From the NCBI RefSeq assembly GCF_963678975.1, contig NC_089277.1, positions 21,793,440 to 21,857,439 of the forward strand: a DNA stretch of 64,000 nucleotides. Reading direction: 5' to 3'. The position numbers were made by a program, and so were the translations under genes. The notes beneath the pieces are model-generated. The model had not been told where the DNA came from and ran no database searches. It saw nothing but the letters and a program-made list of their open reading frames with translations. Source of the DNA: Dysidea avara. Lineage: Eukaryota; Porifera; Demospongiae; Dictyoceratida; Dysideidae. Positions 12,655-26,500 of this stretch are shown here, in pieces (within the stretch, counting starts at the first letter, position 1; the number at the start of each line of letters is the position of its first letter).

Positions 12655-12946
12655 CACGTGACCAAGAGTACATAATAAAAATAGGGAGGGAGAGTGTCTA
12701 ACTAGGACACCTTCAGCCAAAATCACTGCGTATTATAGACAATCCACACATTGGTAGAGCAAAAGCTTTACATTATTCAACACTTATCAACAGCACTCAA
12801 CACCTATCAACAGATCTCTATCATCAGTAAAAGTGTTAATTTGTTCAAAGATCATTGTCTATTCAATAATAAGCAGTGATTTTGTACAGGCTGTATTGGC
12901 AGTTAGACACTCTCCCTCCCTATTTTTATTATGTACTCTTGACGTG
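12655..12946. mobile_element. Inverted-repeat element (about 46-bp arms)
   Basis: The left arm 12655-12703 (with agagtacataataaaaatag and ggagggagagtgtctaact) is matched inverted by 12901-12946 (agttagacactctccctccc and tatttttattatgtactctt). The interior of roughly 200 bp has no coding capacity. It is a typical MITE layout. Confidence 0.65.
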
Positions 12947-13758
12947 ACTGCCAGCACTATATAAATTAACTTGCCTTATTCTTCTTATTATTATAAGCAC
13001 AATACAGTACAATAGATACTGAAATTAGGCTATAAGGTCTTTATGTCCATATCCATGGCCAGCTACAGTCCAATAGTTGTCAAGTTTGCTCTAAAAGTCA
13101 GTGATACTGGTAGTTGTCACAACATAATAGCTAATTAATGCATTAATCTTTTCAATATTCCAGTGTCATGACTCATGTGCTTCAGGTAGACTGCTGAGGT
13201 TGACTACATGCAAATTTACTGGTTATGCAGCCTGTAGATTATTTACTTTTATTGTTTAATTTATTAGGCTTTACAGCACAAGTGCTGAAGGTCTGTAAGA
13301 CACCTGGTCCTACAGACTGTTTCATGGTATGTTACTGGCCTCAAACCTCCAGCCATCCAATTTATGCTTGAATGCTTACAAAAGTCTGCCAGGTGGTTAA
13401 GATGTCTTCTCCTTGTTAATTTCATATATTTTATTCACAGGAATCTTAGAGAGCGACTTATTATCTTGAAGTACCCTTTTCTTGAATAAATAAATTAATA
13501 AATAAATTCTGATGAGTTAGCTAGCTTGTTGCATTAATTAAATATCAGTGGTAAATGTGGTGATAGTAGTGTAAATTAGAGACTGTAAATGTGACTCAGT
13601 CTCATTGTAACACTAGTATAATGACTGCTCTATTAGAGTATTGACATGTCTCAATGTTAATACAAGAGGGTGAAATACTGGTCCTGCATGGGTAACTAAA
13701 ATGGACTAGCTATAGAGTATGAAGCATGCACCATTAAACCGGTTAAATGTTGCTCTAA

Positions 13759-14348
13759 TGCACCTATCCATGTTATCCCCCACCTCCCCCCTCCCGGGCG
13801 TAGTAGGGGAAATGGTGGGGATTTGACTTTTTGAAAAATCAAATTCTCCACCCACTGGGGAACAACTAGTGGTCAAATCTCCATGTAGTATCGCTGGAAT
13901 AAACTTTAGGAAACAGATCAATTCTCATAGCTCGCAAGCTAAAGGGGAATTGGTAAAACCGGGAGGGGAGCGGGAGCGGGAGCGGGAGATTGCTTGGTAA
14001 AATCAGGAACCGGGAAATCACGTGCGACTTCTCCTAAATATCCCACTTGTAATCACGTGCAAACTAAAACAGCACTGCAGGCGCTCTAGCTACGTATGTG
14101 TGTTACTTGTGACAGCAAAGATTGACACGTGATCTCCCGATTCCCGGTTCCTGATTTTACCAAGCAATCTCCCGCTCCCGCTCCCCTCCCGGTTTTACCA
14201 ATACCGAGCTAAAGCAAGCGCCTAAAATTTCGAACGGTCAAATGCCCCACTAGTGGGGCAAAATTTCTGATCAAATCGGCGAAAATCCCCCACTAATCCC
14301 TTAGTAAGCCCGGGAGGGGGGTAGTGGGGCTTAACATTGATAGGTGCA
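13759..14348. mobile_element. MITE with TAA target duplication
   Basis: The termini TGCACCTATCCATGTTA and, on the other strand, TGCACCTATCAATGTTA are inverted repeats flanked by TAA on each side (13756-13758 and 14349-14351), which suggests a PIF/Harbinger-type insertion. The interior is rich in CCCCAC/GTGGGG words. It contains a second palindrome, 13949-14202, with ttggtaaaaccgggagggg facing cccctcccggttttaccaa, so one element appears nested in another. It ends about 215 bp upstream of the proposed first coding exon of copy A. Confidence 0.6.
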
Positions 14349-14390
14349 TAATACAACACATCCTGAGTTCCTCAAATCCCTTTATTTCAT

Positions 14391-14563
14391 TTATACCATA
14401 TTTGGTACGTAGTTTCCCTGAAAAATCACGTGAGGCAAATTTCAATAATAAAGTACTGGAGCCATCGGTGACTTTGACATTTAATGGTTTTACAGCCTAA
14501 CGTGAACTGTTCCGGTAGCTATACGCGTTGATAACCAGCCTTGTAGCTCAACCGACCCTCTCA
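14391..14563 (+). promoter_or_regulatory. Putative promoter/5' UTR of copy A
   Basis: Patches of this segment recur in the same order upstream of copy B (51124-51326): accatatttggtac, then aaaatcacgtgag with an E-box CACGTG (14427-14432), then ctggagcca, then tacgcgttg before an ATG-GTATGT junction. Conservation over an otherwise diverged interval suggests shared promoter and leader sequence. No TATA box is evident and the start of transcription cannot be placed. Confidence 0.35.
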
Positions 14564-14566
14564 ATG
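14564..14566 (+). CDS. Proposed first coding exon (initiator Met only)
   Basis: ATG is immediately followed by a strong donor, GTATGTG. The same ATG-GTATGT junction exists upstream of copy B at 51327-51329 in a matching sequence context. Joined in phase 0 to the exon at 22850, which has a clear acceptor (tattag) and is open upstream of its internal ATG, it gives M-ILLSYAMLLSSIYGIVVV. That is a better signal peptide than the one starting at the internal ATG (22868). This is inference from paralogue comparison, with no transcript evidence. Confidence 0.45.
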
Positions 14567-17500
14567 GTATGTGTACATGATAAATTAAGCAGCTAGAAAT
14601 ATAGCCATGCACGCATTTCGCACCCACCTGCTGCTACATGTGTCTTGCCTAGCTTGCGGCGTAGACAGCATCATAGTAAGAGTTCGTAATGTTGTAGATT
14701 CTACTTCGTATAAATATAACGCTGTGTAGTGTGAAGTTATCATCTACATTCTGAGTTATCCTGAAGAAAGCAGTGTTTTACTGAAGTACTCCACGATACG
14801 CGTCTATATCTCCTATTTTGAACTCATGTTGGTCATAGCTAGCTCCTCTAGTTATACCCAGGTGCATTTCAAGATGTATTTTGAAGTCAGCATTGTAGCT
14901 AGCTACCTGTGTCACTCTTAGACACTCTAGACGACACGGAGTATTAATCTGCTGACTTGTAGCTATGGCTATGTACATGTATAGCTTATACATACATATG
15001 TGTACTAAACTTACTTTGAGGTATTTGTCTCGCCTGATACCAAGGTCCTGTATTAAACTAATGCTGATAGAAAACCTTTAAAATCCAGTGTTGTCACACA
15101 TGAACCATCATAGTTAACCATGACTTGTTGATGTGGAGAAATTATAGCTATATCCATCTGTGAGAGTAGGTACCTAATATGTTGGATGTAAAGACATCAA
15201 TGTGTGTGTGTGTGTGTGTGTGTGTACTCAAAAGAAGTGGCCTGCATCTACCAGTTTATGGATGTGGTTGCAATGCACATATATGCATTCATGTGCTTGT
15301 TTGTGTCTGTATAAATTCTGCTAACATACTGATATGTAATTAGGTGCTATCCATGAAAGTGTACCATAACTGAGCATGTCATAGGCCTGGACGTCTGCAA
15401 TGATGTGCACCCAAATGGTGATATTTATGTAGTCCTTTCAAGCAGTTAGAGTAGCTTTATAGACCGTTTAGTATGTTGTTGACAGGTATATACATTGATC
15501 ATTCACAGAGTACATGGTGTTGAGTACAGAGTACCAAAGTTAAGGGCTTTCACTTAGGCTCCTAGGCTAGTAGTAAATGCTCTGCCTCTAGTTTTCCCTA
15601 CAGTGCCTAACTGGTAAAACAACACAAACAAGCAAAGGCAGATAGTGTCTGGTACAGCTACAATGTTAGACAGTGCATGTCCATGGGAGCTCATAAGTTT
15701 ACCTGGCCTATAGCTGCTGTATAAACCATGTAAACAAACAGAATCACTACAACAGTACACCCATTTGTACTATTATTTCCCTGTGAAATCTAGGTATATA
15801 GGTACTTCTCACAAATACAAATGTAGTTACCATAGTCCATTGAGCATGTCCTCCAAGTTTGGTGTCAATAGGCCAAAGCATGTGAGACCGTGCTCACACA
15901 CACAAACACACACACACACTACCAAAACGATACTGTGAACAGGTATTTTTTGCAGTTTCTAAGCAAATTGAAAAGTTTTCCACTAAAGTGAAATAATTTT
16001 CTACTAATTTAATTTCTATGTGTAAATTTACATTCTGCTTAATTACATTCATGACCTCACTTGACTAGTTAGTGTCAATGATTTTATATGGCTTGCTAAT
16101 CATTGTGTAAACAGTGATATTTGTTGGCTTCACTTAACCTGACTGGTAACTTGCTGAGCTTGATACTAGTATTCTTTTATTGGTTTCTCTAAACAGATGG
16201 ATTGATAGACACAATGATATCATTTCAATAGATCAAACAATAAAACTACTAATCATGATATTCTCATTTGCTACTATATCAATAGAATACATGAAAGAGT
16301 AAACAACACAGGGGGCTATGTAGCACTTTATATTTTGATAGTCTGTCCACCAGGCACCTGTCCTTATAAAGTCATTGGTTCTGTTGGTGACCAAGTCTTA
16401 ATTATTAGGTGAAACCACCTAGTAGGAATATATACACCTGTGTGTGTGTGGTGTATGTGTGTGGTGTATGTGTGTGGTGTATGTGTGTGTGTGGTGTGCG
16501 TGTGCGTGCGTGCGTGCGTGTGTGTGTGTGGTAAGTAGTAATAGAGTAGTAGTAGTTACATACTGGTGGCAAAACCAAATTAGTTTTTTGCACATACACG
16601 CACGTATACACGCAAGCATATACACATATATTATCATAAACAGTATTACAATATTACAATGTTATTATTTCCTCTCTGCTGATAGTGACATATACCACAT
16701 TATTTTTTGGCTTGTCCACCAAATAGACATATGATAATTTTGAGGTGAAGTCTTCAGTCTACTGGTCACTGGTAAACACAAAGGTTTGAAGGTAGCTTTA
16801 GCTCTGAATAATAAACTGGATGAGAGTGATGTGATTAACAGTTCCCTGTATAATTTAATGTAGTTGTATAGACAGTTGTGGTGTTATTGTTGACATTCAC
16901 ACTTCATATCCCAGCAACATTGAGGCTACACTAGCTAGACAGTGAGGTACTATATAGCGAGAGTCTTCCACAAACGTAGATTTATTTAGCATAGCCATAT
17001 ATGGTTATTATTACAGTGGTGCCATTAGTACTGTTGAATACATAAAAGTTCATGAACACAGGAATTGGTTTTAACCTCTTTTGATAAAAGTTACCAAGGA
17101 ACTGTTGTGTTCATGTAGGCACATATATGGAAACAGAAAATTATATATAAATCATGCCTAGTAGCATAAAGTAAAACTTGAGCCACACCAGTAATTGTGC
17201 ATACAAATTTTGAATAACTACAAGTGTAGCTGATATGTTGTCATGTTTAGCAGAAAAACTGCTTACTGAATATCCTTTCAAACTATATTGCCATAAATGA
17301 AATATGATTAGAATGAAGACTAAACATATACTATGATGTGTGATTATCATAATATTGTGTTGTAATAATAAAAGTGACATATGATTCTTGACTCATCCAA
17401 AAAAACAACCTCAATTTCCTTCATGACACCTTAGTTGATGTAATCAAACCCAAATGTGCCTCCAGAGCAACCTCAATCATAAGAAGCTTCTATTGGATTT

Positions 17501-20500
17501 CAACTGAGTACTTTCCACTATAATGGCTAACTACATAGCTGACTGATGCCTTCATCCAAGCACAATTCAACTATGATTAACATATTTACATTATGGGTTG
17601 ATTCGCTGTAATGCTGTTCAACATCACTTTGGTCCAAGACATGCCTTTTCACCTACCGCAGCAACTGTAGTGGATGCATCATTGACTTACCTTTGTTTTC
17701 CTTTGCTTCTCCACTACCAGGTAGGTGCATGCTGATTCTCAGGTTGTGTGTAATAGCTTCTTTGTGCTAGTTAACAGACATTGTCAGTAATTTCTGTAGT
17801 GACTGGTTTTAATTACAGAGCTTCTCATAATGTTCTTCATTTGTAGCAGGCAAAACATAGCTAAGGATTATCCACTTTGTTATCAGTAATTGATATAGTT
17901 GGGTGCACCTTCAGATGTGAAATTAGTTTAATGATAAGGCCTATGCCATTCTTTCCTTTGATGTGGTGTTTGTAGGCTCACCAATCACACTAAGAACAAA
18001 CAAGCATCTATAAAGTTAATGAGATTACAGCATCAAGCAATGGAACAAGACAGGCCCCTACACTTGCGGCTTTACTGGTGGACAATTAATCTCTGCTTCG
18101 GTCATGCTTAAATTATGCTACTGACTAGCTATAAGACTGAAGTAGTGATTAAATGTCTGAGATAGTGTCATGAGGTATACAGAGATGGTGCATAAGTCAC
18201 TACTCAAGTGTTCATTATGTGAGCAGTTTAAATGTTGCATGTCCACAAACGTAATCCTAATATGCCATTGTAATGTATATAGCTGGTATATATATCTAAC
18301 CCAAAACAGCCAAGCTGTAAAAAAAGAGTGCGGCCCTGAGAAAGGCTATGGTGAAAAAAGATGTGAAATCCAAGGTGGCGGCCAAGAAATGGCTGTGATG
18401 GTAGGTTAATAGTAAAAATTTTAATAACGACAATTCAGGTGAATTTTGTGCCAAGACCAAGCGGCACCAAATTCACTGAATTGTTGTTATTAAAATTTTT
18501 ACTATTAACCTACCATCACAGCCATTTCTTGGCCGCCACCTTGGATTTCACATCTTTTTTCACCATAGCCTTTCTCAGGGCCGCACTCTTTTTTTACAGC
18601 TTGGCTGTTTTGGGTTAGATTTCACTTCTTTTTGTATTTGTATACCCCAAAGCTGGCCTATGGCCGGCTTTAAGGCTTTTTAACCTGTCATTTTTTTCTT
18701 TACTACAGGAAGAAGAAAAGATGAAGCAGGGTGATTTCTTTGTAGCTGACCTCTCTGCAAGGTGATCCTTCTAGCTGATCTCTCTACTGGATGACTTGTT
18801 TGCAGCTGAACTCTCTACAGGGTGATTTGTTTGTAGATGAACTCTCTACCAGGTAACTTCTTCTAGCTGATCTTTCTACAGGGTGATTTGTTTGTAGCTG
18901 AATTCTCTACAGGGCGATTTGTTTGCAGATAAACTGCTGAACTCCATACAATGTAACTTCTTCTAGCTGAACTCTCTACGGGTGGCTTGTTTCTAGCTGA
19001 TCTCTCTGCAGGGTGACTTGTTTCTAGCTGAACTCTCTACAGGGAGATTTGTTTGTAGCTGAACTCTCTACAAGGTAACTTCTTCTAGCTGATCTTTCTA
19101 CAGGGTAATTTGTTTGTAGCTGAATTCTCTACAGGGAGATTTGTTTGCAGCTGAACTCTCTACATGGTAGTTTCTTTGTAGCTGAACTCTCTACAGTGTA
19201 ACTTCTTCTAGCTGAACTCTCTACAGGTGGCTTGTTTCTAGCTGATCTCTCTACAGGGTGACTTGTTTGTAGCTGAATTCTCTACAGGGCAATTTGTTTG
19301 CTGCTGAACTTTCTACATGGTAGTTTCTTTGTAGCTGAACTCTCTACAATGTAACTTCTTCTAGCTGAACTCTCTACGGGTGACTTGTTTCTAGCTGATC
19401 TCTCTACAGGGTGACTTGTTTCTAGCTGAACTCTCTACAGGGAGATTTGTTTGTAGCTGAACTCTCTACAAGGTAACTTCTTCTAGCTGATCTTTCTACA
19501 GGGTAATTTGTTTGTAGCTGAATTCTCTACAGGGAGATTTGTTTGCAGCTGAACTCTCTACATGGTAGTTTCTTTGTAGCTGAACTCTCTACAGCGTAAC
19601 TTCTTCTAGCTGAACTCTCTACGGGTGGCTTGTTTCTAGCTGATCTCTCTGCAGGGTGACTTGTTTCTAGCTGAACTCTCTACAGGGTGATTTGTTTGTA
19701 GCTGAGCTCTCTACAAGGTAACTTCTTCTGGCTGATCTTTCTACAGGGTAATTTGTTTGTAGCTGAATTCTCTACAGGGCGATTTGTTTGCAGCTGAACT
19801 CTCTACATGGTAGTTTCTTTGTAGCTGAACTCTCTACGGGTGGCTTGTTTCTAGTTGATCTCTCTACAGGGTGACTTGTTTGTAGCTGAAGTATCTACAG
19901 GGTGATTTGTTTGTAGCTGAACTCTCTACAAGGTAACTTCTAGCTGATCTTTCTACAGGGTAATTGGTTTGTAGCTGAATTCTCTACAGGGCGATTTGTT
20001 TGCAGCTGAACTCTCTACATAGTAGTTTCTTTGTAGCTGAACTCTCTACAGGTGGCTTGTTTCTAGCTGATCTCTCTACAGGGTGACTTGTTTGTAGCTG
20101 AAGTATCTACAGGGTGATTTGTTTGTAGCTGAACTCTCTACAAGGTAACTTCTAGCTGATCTTTCTACAGGGTAATTTGTTTGTAGCTGAATTCTCTACA
20201 GGGCGATTTGTTTGCAGCTGAACTCTCTACATGGTAGTTTCTTTGTAGCTGAACTCTCTACAATGTAACTTCTTCTAGCTGAACTCTCTACGGGTGGCTT
20301 GTTTCTAGCTGATCTCTCTACAGGGTGACTTGTTTGTAGCTGAACCCTCTACAAGGTAACTTCTTCTAGCTGATCTTTCTACAGGGTGATTTGTTTGTAG
20401 CTGAATTCTCTACAGGGCGATTTGTTTGCAGCTAAACTGCTGAACTCTCTACAATGTAACTTCTTCTAGCTGAACTCTCTACAAGTGGCTTGTTTCTAGC

Positions 20501-23500
20501 TGATCTCTCTACAGGGTGACTTGTTTCTAGCTGAACTCTCTACAGGGTGATTTGTTTCTAGCTGAACTCTCTACAAGGTAACTTCTTCTAGCTGATCTTT
20601 CTACAGGGTGATTTGTTTGTAGCTGAATTCTCTACAGGGCAATTTGTTTGCAGCTGAACTCTCTACATGGTAGTTTCTTTTAGCTGAACTCTCTACAATG
20701 TGACTTCTTCTAGCTGAACTCTCTACAGGGTGCCTTGTTTCTAGCTGATCTCTCTACAGTGTAACTTGTTTCTAGCTGAACCCTCTACAGGGTGATTTGT
20801 TTGTAGCTGAATTCTCTACAAGGTAACTTCTTCTAGCTGATCTTTCTACAGGGTGATTTGTTTGTAGCTGAATTCTCTACATGGTAGTTTCTTTGTAGCT
20901 GAACTCTCTACAATGTAACTTCTTCTAGCTGAACTCTCTACAGGGTGACTTGTTTCTAGCTGAGCTCTCTACAGGGTGATTTGTTTGTAGCTGAACTCTC
21001 TACAAGGTAACTTCTTCTAGCTGATCTTTCTACAGGGTGATTTGTTCGTAGCTGAATTCTCTACAGGGCGATTTGTTTGCAGCTGAACTCTCTACATGGT
21101 AGTTTCTTTGTAGCTGAACTCTCTACAATGTAACTTCTTCTAGCTGAACTCTCTACAGGATGACTTGTTTCTAGCTGATCTCTCTACAGGGTGATCTGTT
21201 CGTAGCTGAACTCTGTACAGAGTGGTTTGTTTGCAGCTGAACTCTCTTACATGGTGGTTTCTTTGTAGCTGAACTCTCTACAAAGTGACTTCTTCTAGCT
21301 GATCTTTCTACAGGATGACTTGTTTCTAACTGAACTCTTTACAGTGTGATCTGTTCATAGCGGAACTTTCTACTGGGTGATTTGTTTGCAGCTAAACTCT
21401 TTGCATGATTGTTTCTTTGTAACTGAACTCTCTACAAGGTAACTTCTTCTAGCTGATCTCTCTACAGGATGACTTGTTTCTAACTGAACTCTCTACAGTG
21501 TGATCTGTTCATAGCGGAACTTTCTACTGGGTGATTTGTTTGCAGCTAAACTCTTTGCATGATTGTTTCTTTGTAACTGAACTCTCTACAATGTGAGCTG
21601 ATCTCTCTACAGGATGACTTGTTTCTAACTGAACTCTCTATAGTGTGATCTGTTCATAGCGGAACTTTCTACTGGGTGATTATTTGTTGCAGCTAAACTC
21701 TTTGCATGATTGTTTCTTTGTAACTGAACTCTCTACAAGGTAACTTCTTCTAGCTGATCTCTCTACAGGGCAATTTGTTTGTAGCTGAATTTTCTACAGA
21801 GTGATTTATTTGAGCCGAACTCTCTACATGATGGCTTCTTTGTAGCTGAACTCTCTATTAGGTACCTTCTTCTAGCTGATCTGACTACAGGGTGACTTGT
21901 TTGTAGCTGAATTCCCTACAGAATAACTTACAATGTAATATAACTGAGTAAATTATAAATGCAGCTGAATGCTTTATTAGGGTGACTGTTCTATTAGAGT
22001 ATCTCGATCTCGCATTTGCTGCACGTAGTTTCCTTTTGAATCATAACTCAGTGATTTGTACTCCGATACTTCTGTACTACTGCAAGAACTGTCTATGATG
22101 ATTATTCCAGCTACACACTGATTTTCAGCTTGTTGCTCTAAGCGGTTTGCCTGATAGACACGAAAACTAATAGTTTTTTTATTCATAAAAATCAATCGCG
22201 TAATTTTGACACAGGTTGGGTTTTGTGTCATATCTCCATGGTCTTTATCTCGATTCCTTTCAAACCACAAAAAGGCACTCCTACGATGGTTGCTCCATCT
22301 ACATATCAATTTTCAACTGTTTCCTCCAAGGGGTTTACCCTGTAGTCGTGACAGACCTTCGACCTTATTTTACGCAAATAATCGGTCATAACTCCGTGAA
22401 TGTTCATCGGATTCCTACCAAAGTTGGTACGGAGATCCGCCTTAATGAGCCCTTTAAGTGTGCCAAATTTCAGCCCAATCCGAGCACGCATTCGTGTTTT
22501 ATGGCGAATTTTGCAAAGTGTGCGAAATGAAGAAGATGAAGAAGAAGAAGAAAAAAATGAAGAAATTAAAACGAAACTTTGCTCGCTCGTATCTCGGAAC
22601 TGGCTGGAGCGATTTTCTTCAAATTTGGTATGTAGACTCCCCTAACTGGGCGGCACGTCTCTAGCAAATTTGGTTCCAATCGGATAAGGGATCACAGAGC
22701 TACATAGGTGTGAAAATTGCGTTTTCTTTCTTCCTGTTAATATACTCACGGTGTGGCGTGCCGGCTTCTTGGGCCGCACGACACACTATCGTGTGTCTTG
22801 ATATATATATACACGTGTATGTTCATGTATTGTGCTTTTGTGGTATTAGATTCTGCTTAGCTATGCCATGCTGTTGAGCAGCATATATGGAATAGTGGTG
22901 GTAGTGGATGGTAGGAGTAGTGGAGCTCCACCTGATGCTTGTGAAACTGGTACAGATATTGTGCCAGACCATGGTGCTTCTCCATCCACTGATCCACTTC
23001 CATTCTCTGTGGACCTCAGTGGTTTTAAGGGGAACTTGTACAATGCTGGTCAAACTTACAATAGTGAGTGGAATACATTGTGTATACTGTTAGCTTTATA
23101 GTGTGATTATGCAGTTACCATGTTTGGTGGTGAGAGAAATACTGATTTTAGAGGCTTCATGATACAGGGAAGGATAGTTGCTGATGATTCTCCTACTGGA
23201 ACATTTACTCTGTCTGGTACTAACTATCAAGCACAGTGTAGAAACAATGTAAGACAGTTCTTCACATCAAATATAACTACACAATGATATTATTCTGGTG
23301 TGTCTGTACACAGACAGCTGCTACACATACCAACGGCAATGTAAAAACTTCAGTTATTCTCTCATGGACTGCACCACCTATTGGAACTGGTGCTATAAGG
23401 TTTAGGTGAGGGTACTAGTTCTGCTAGACAATATTGTGTTCATTTTTGATTGTGTATTAGCATATGCCCACATGCCCAGATACAGTATACATTATAATAG

Positions 23501-26500
23501 AGATCATATCCATGAGAGTCTGTTCAACGAGATTGTACATTCACACTGTCTTAGCAGTTTGTGATCAACCGCAAACATGCATTAGGACTTCTTCTCATTT
23601 CATTTTAAAGGTATTATCTACAATCAGTTTATGGCAGCTTTTAAACAGAATCTGGTTGAATTTACACGGATGTCTAACCATAACATCCCATCAAAGTACA
23701 GCCTAAGGGTTAAGCTGGGACAATGTTTTCTTTCAATAATTGCAGTTACAAGGTTGCTATGAGATAGCATTAGGTCTGAGTATATTTGCCCAAAATGCTT
23801 CCTGGAACTTCCCAAAATTTTAAACTATTTTGCTCTTCTTTGTTTCCATTATGCTTGCATTATGCTCCTAGATTAGCAACATTTCTTAACAATTATCTTG
23901 GAACATTTTAATCGATGAATGCTCTATTAGAGTATTTCACTACAAAGCGACTGTTCTATTAGAGAGTATCAATCTAAACCATTCTTGCAACCTAAGGAAT
24001 GACTGCAAATGTACCTTTGCCAACCTCTGGAACCACACATATAGCATCTGTAGTAAGGCATATAACATTATCATGTTCTACATACTGCTATCTGAGTGTA
24101 TACAATTTAGGAAACTGTCCAATCAATTTATGCAACCCTTTGCCTATATCTAGTTTGACAGACCATTGTGGCTGTACAACTGTACCAGTTCTTATCATAA
24201 GAAAATGTCAGAATATTGTCTTGTTTTATAGTCTCTTAGTAATGCAGCATTTAACTTCAGTATATTCAAATTAATAGCTAACTACTGTAATTTGTTTCTC
24301 AAGTTTACTGTTAATTTTTTCCTTTGTGTTATTTGAAAGGTTATGTGTGTACGGCATTAATGGACTACAATATCATAAACAAACTGACAGTGAAGATTGT
24401 TTGAATTCTCTGAATAACTGTTTAATTACAGTATTCTGATGAATAATGTACAACATGCCATTAGAAACGTGTATGCTCTATTAGAGTATATTTATTAGCA
24501 CTTTATTTAATAGAGGAACCACGGTCACAGTTTGTATACCAGCCTGGAAAGTTAGATTTTTATTTTTTACCAATGACCGCATGATATTACATTGTTAGGT
24601 TTCTGTTTAATATTATAAAATGTACTATTACAGTGTGTGGTTTGTGTTCTTTCACAGGTTTGCATTTGTTGATTCATATTCTGATTACTGGGCTAATTTG
24701 TTTACAGCTACAATCAGTGAAGGTATATCATTGTTGTATTATGCATTGACATAAAAAATTTAATTGACAATTGTAATTGCTTAATTGCGTAAAACTCAAG
24801 ACAGATTTCCAATACAGAAATAATATTGCTTTTAAATTTTACACTATTTCTATTTAGAGTACTTCCTGGTTGCTTTCTATGCCTGTTTCTTGTGTTATTG
24901 ACACCTGTAACCTCTATTACATACTAAGAACATATGTTAAAAACGATGAAAAATGCCCATAAAATCATCCAAAATGTCCAAAAATGCCCATAAAAGACTT
25001 CCCATAACCAGGAAGCTCCTTGACATTAACTATTACACTGAAGGAGACACATATAGCTGAAAGGAATACCACATACTATCATGAGTGATAGTTACTCTGT
25101 AATGTTTTAGTGGAAACTCCTCCTGGGTAGTGGTTACTCTTCATCTGTAAAGGTTTCAAGAAAATTTTGCATACTGGTAGAACACTGAGAAATCATGACT
25201 GCAGATTTGAATCAAGAACACACCATAGAAAGGATACATGTTTGTTAGTACATAATTTCTGAACAACAAATTATCAAATTGATCTAATAAAACAGTTGAG
25301 CAATAATCTAATTGAACGGTCACTTGCTTGCTATGTTATACCATCATACAAACCTTTACATGCTCCAGAATACTACCATTAACAGTACCATTATGATGTC
25401 TGCAGTGTAGTCATTGTACGTACTGTTATACATTGTATGGTTGATAGAAAAAAGAACTTTTTCTTTTTTATAGCCTTGGTTAAATATGACATGAGTTCAA
25501 GAAGTTATTTGTAATGCAGGTAGATTTCCACATATTGATGAAGGGCCATTCACACCACGACCACAGTCTGTTGATCCTGGGAACAAGACTGTAAAGATAG
25601 GATCTCCTGTATACATCATTGATGGATTTGATCTTACTATTATTTGTGCTACTGTTAATGGAACACTCCCAATAACTGTTAGATGGTTTCATAATGGAGT
25701 ACTCAACTCATCATGGATCAATGCTTCTGTGATTTCATTACCTAATATAGGATTGAATATGAACGGTGACAGTTATACCTGTAGAGCTGACAATGATGTG
25801 GGATATGATGAACACACTACCACCATAAATGTGTTTGGTGAGGAACTGCATGATGATGGCCACAGCCATGGGTGTTGTCATGTAACTATGGCATGTGTAT
25901 TGTGTGATGTTAGTTGACTTGTATTACAATATCATCACCATTATGCCATATTATTTGTGACAGGGCCTGTGAAAATAGGGCATGTGGGCACAAACTACAC
26001 CCAGTCACTCTACAGATCATATCTCACTACTGGAACTAAATATTTGCATTCTGTAACGTGCATCATAATGCCATTTAAATGCGTACTAAGAGCTGAAAAT
26101 TGCATTGCCATAGCATAATGGTACAACAAATTATGTACGATGAACGTTTGAAAAAGTGGGCAAAAATCATGTGCCCACATGGCATTGCCCTATTATCGCA
26201 GGGCCAGTCACATTTTGTCATTATGTGCTTTTAATAAGTATTGAACTCTGTAGCCTATAACTGCTGTGTTTTATGCATGTGTAGATCCATCACAGATTTT
26301 ACCAAGCCTTCTTGCAACTCCTGAACCAGGACAAGTAGTTGTTAGCATTGGAATTCACACTGAAGCTACAGTTAACACTGGTGCAACTGTCTTTGTTTAC
26401 TGCAATGTTACTGGTGTAGACACACCTACTATCGAATGGTTTAAAGATGTAATATTGATTAGTAACAGTACCAACTTCAATATCTCATCAACCTCATCTG

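Larger units (their letters stand above)
10943..14390. other. Intergenic stretch
   Basis: No protein-coding exon is supported between the kinase stop codon and the putative first exon of the adhesion GPCR. The stretch contains an old MITE fragment (about 11825-11958), a tRNA-like relic (about 12526-12600), an inverted-repeat element (12655-12946), an AATAAAT-rich tract (about 13485-13507) that may be the 3' end of a retroposon, and a TAA-flanked element with a palindrome inside it (13759-14348). Confidence 0.45.
14567..22849. other. Intron 1 of copy A, enlarged by repeats
   Basis: The first 2.5 kb aligns in patches with intron 1 of copy B. For example 'gttgacattcacactt' with 'cccagcaacattga' and 'tacactagctag' occurs at about 16889-16935 and again at 52874-52927. 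The rest, about 17.4-22.8 kb, is missing from copy B. It holds a CTGA-family copy, a 327-bp palindrome, the 31-bp satellite and another dispersed element. Simple (TG)n/(CA)n runs lie at 15202-15225, 15896-15918 and 16440-16530. Confidence 0.5.

Noticed and set aside
13280..13507. Possible LINE 3' end with AATAAATAAAT tail
   Set aside because: The tail is suggestive, but the upstream frame is too short and unlike a reverse transcriptase C-terminus, in contrast to 49964-50179.
16405..16734. Open frames on both strands near 16.4-16.7 kb
   Set aside because: They come from a (GT)n/(CA)n simple repeat, giving Cys-Val or Thr-His strings with no protein character.
18728..21935. CRISPR-like array
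   Set aside because: The monomers abut with no unique spacers, the units vary, and the context is eukaryotic. It is satellite DNA.
22206..22664. Several overlapping open frames of 60-110 codons
   Set aside because: They lie in a dispersed repeat (second copy near 35.8-36.2 kb), overlap in all frames and resemble no family.
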